This document shows, piece after piece, positions 6,251 through 7,094 of a stretch of 7,094 nucleotides of DNA. The notes under the pieces are model-generated. The model did not search any database and had not been told where the DNA came from. It worked only from the letters and a program-made list of their open reading frames with translations. The position numbers and the translations under genes are program-made. How positions within the stretch are numbered: the first letter of the stretch is position 1; each line of letters begins with the position of its first letter. The stretch lies in contig CALCQV010000074.1 in assembly GCA_937894795.1 (NCBI GenBank), forward strand, positions 1 to 7,094, read 5' to 3'. The DNA is from an uncultured Bacteroidales bacterium (GTDB taxonomy: Bacteria > Bacteroidota > Bacteroidia > Bacteroidales > Lentimicrobiaceae).

Positions 6251-7094
6251 TCAACTTCTTGTTACGAAACAAGCATAAAGTGCTTCCGTCACCATCTTTT
6301 TGTCAATCAGTGACTTTATTATTATGTGAAGCTCCCTGTTCCATTCATTGACCAACAAGTCAGATTTTCTCAGTAATACCAGTATTTCAGGCAGTTGACT
6401 TGCAGCTTCAACCTGCTCTGCCGACGGTAAAGAAAGAGCGGAACCCAGCTTTGCCAACTCACTTCCGGTCAGTATATCACTGTGTCTTATATGCATTGGC
6501 AAACTATCAATCCCTATTCCGGGAGTGATAAGTGGTTTAGGCACCTCAAACAACGCACTGCCATGGGCTCTGACATAATATTCGGCACCCATCCTTCCCA
6601 CAAGATCCACTTTCGTCGGGTCAATACCACCTGTCTGAGTAATTATCTGTTCATCCACATGTACCATCAGCACCTCGCACACTATCAGGTTTGCTGCTCC
6701 CCCACCGGTACCTGTCTCTATTATATCCCGCACCTTACACTCCCATTGTACCGGCGATTCAGCCACCCTGAATGGTTTAATTATCATTGATTCAACCATG
6801 GTGAAACCTGCCTTTTCAAACTCATTCACCCCTTTTGGAAATTCGGCACTTGCCAGATTAACCTGCTCTACCATACTGTAGGTTACTGCATTGATACATA
6901 CTTCAGGAACAATTTTAAGGTTTTCAAAAGTATCTTTGGTAGTATTGTTCCTGCCCCTGCGCGCCGGTGAAAATATTATGGTGCTTGGGTTTACTCCAAA
7001 TGCATTAAAGAAACTGAAAGGTGATAGGTTTGGAATCCCATTTTCATCAACGGTGCTAGCCAGAGCAATGGGTCGCGGAGCAATACCACCAACT
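6251..7094 (-). CDS. Flavin reductase-family (FMN-binding split-barrel) protein, 3' part (N-terminus outside window)
   Basis: The minus-strand frame ends with TGA at 6251-6253 and is open to the right edge of the window (first whole codon 7093-7091), giving 280 visible residues. The ATG at 6872-6874 is internal: the 73 codons before it carry the family's N-terminal signature, GGIAPRPIALAST then NLSPFSFFNAFGVNP, TKDTFENL and the VCINAV strand. Later landmarks are FPKGVNEFEKAGF, the VQWECKV segment, GGIDPTKVDLVGRMG and GIGIDSLPMHIRHSDILTG. The family binds FMN and includes NAD(P)H:flavin oxidoreductases and reductase partners of monooxygenases; many members have no known substrate. It should be cytoplasmic. 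The C-terminal 80 or so residues go beyond the split barrel and look helical. The gene converges on the heme cluster with 70 nt between stops, so it is not part of that operon. A role in releasing iron through reduced flavin is possible but has no support here. Confidence 0.88.
   Translation of the reverse strand, partial: VGGIAPRPIALASTVDENGIPNLSPFSFFNAFGVNPSTIIFSPARRGRNNTTKDTFENLKIVPEVCINAVTYSMVEQVNLASAEFPKGVNEFEKAGFTMVESMIIKPFRVAESPVQWECKVRDIIETGTGGGAANLIVCEVLMVHVDEQIITQTGGIDPTKVDLVGRMGAEYYVRAHGSALFEVPKPLITPGIGIDSLPMHIRHSDILTGSELAKLGSALSLPSAEQVEAASQLPEILVLLRKSDLLVNEWNRELHIIIKSLIDKKMVTEALYACFVTRS

Noticed and set aside
6482..6790. Plus-strand open frame opposite the flavin reductase
   Set aside because: It is antisense to a clearly conserved protein and its product has no recognisable features. 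The same applies to the short open frames at 851-1036, 1858-2085, 2443-2649, 2790-3008, 4715-4897 and 5650-5898.
6904..6953. 10-bp perfect inverted repeat (CAGGAACAAT / ATTGTTCCTG) inside the flavin reductase gene
   Set aside because: The spacer is about 30 nt and it lies within coding sequence; one such match is expected by chance in a window of this size.

Overview
This window looks like a chromosomal piece of a Bacteroidota genome, probably a free-living or environmental Bacteroidales- or Cytophagales-like lineage. Four things point there: a type IX secretion (T9SS) C-terminal sorting domain, a TonB-dependent receptor with an N-terminal carboxypeptidase-regulatory-like domain, a lipoprotein whose lipobox Cys is followed by an acidic surface-export-like signal, and an exact TAnnTTTG Bacteroidota -7 promoter element. 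A-rich leaders rather than Shine-Dalgarno sites precede the starts, and base composition is moderate to low GC by eye.

Layout. (1) 1-1136 (+): the 3' part of a pterin-dependent aromatic amino acid (phenylalanine) hydroxylase with a long C-terminal extension; its 5' part lies outside the window. (2) About 1137-1231: a short gap with a Bacteroidota-type promoter whose -7 box sits in the spacer of a perfect 10-bp inverted repeat. (3) 1232-1561 (+): an unrecognised 109-residue protein with one N-terminal membrane segment. (4) 1686-6180 (+): a tight three-gene cluster resembling a heme-acquisition (Hmu) locus. It encodes a secreted two-lobed HmuY-like protein with a T9SS tail, a HmuR-like TonB-dependent receptor that overlaps it by 8 nt, and, 36 nt later, a two-lobed HmuY-family lipoprotein. 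(5) 6251 to the right edge (-): a convergent flavin reductase-family gene whose N-terminus is outside the window.

How the genes may work together (inference). The two HmuY-like proteins would be displayed on or released from the cell surface by different routes, one by T9SS and one by lipoprotein export. Both would hand heme or a related ligand to the TonB-dependent receptor for import. The small membrane protein at 1232-1561 may belong to this locus by position only. The hydroxylase and the flavin reductase look like unrelated neighbours.

The most striking non-coding signal is a near-perfect 17-bp stem (one G-U wobble, 3-nt loop) inside the receptor gene at 2965-3001, about 44 nt after the stop of the upstream HmuY-like gene. 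It could set the relative expression of the two genes. No gap of 300 bases or more lacks a gene.
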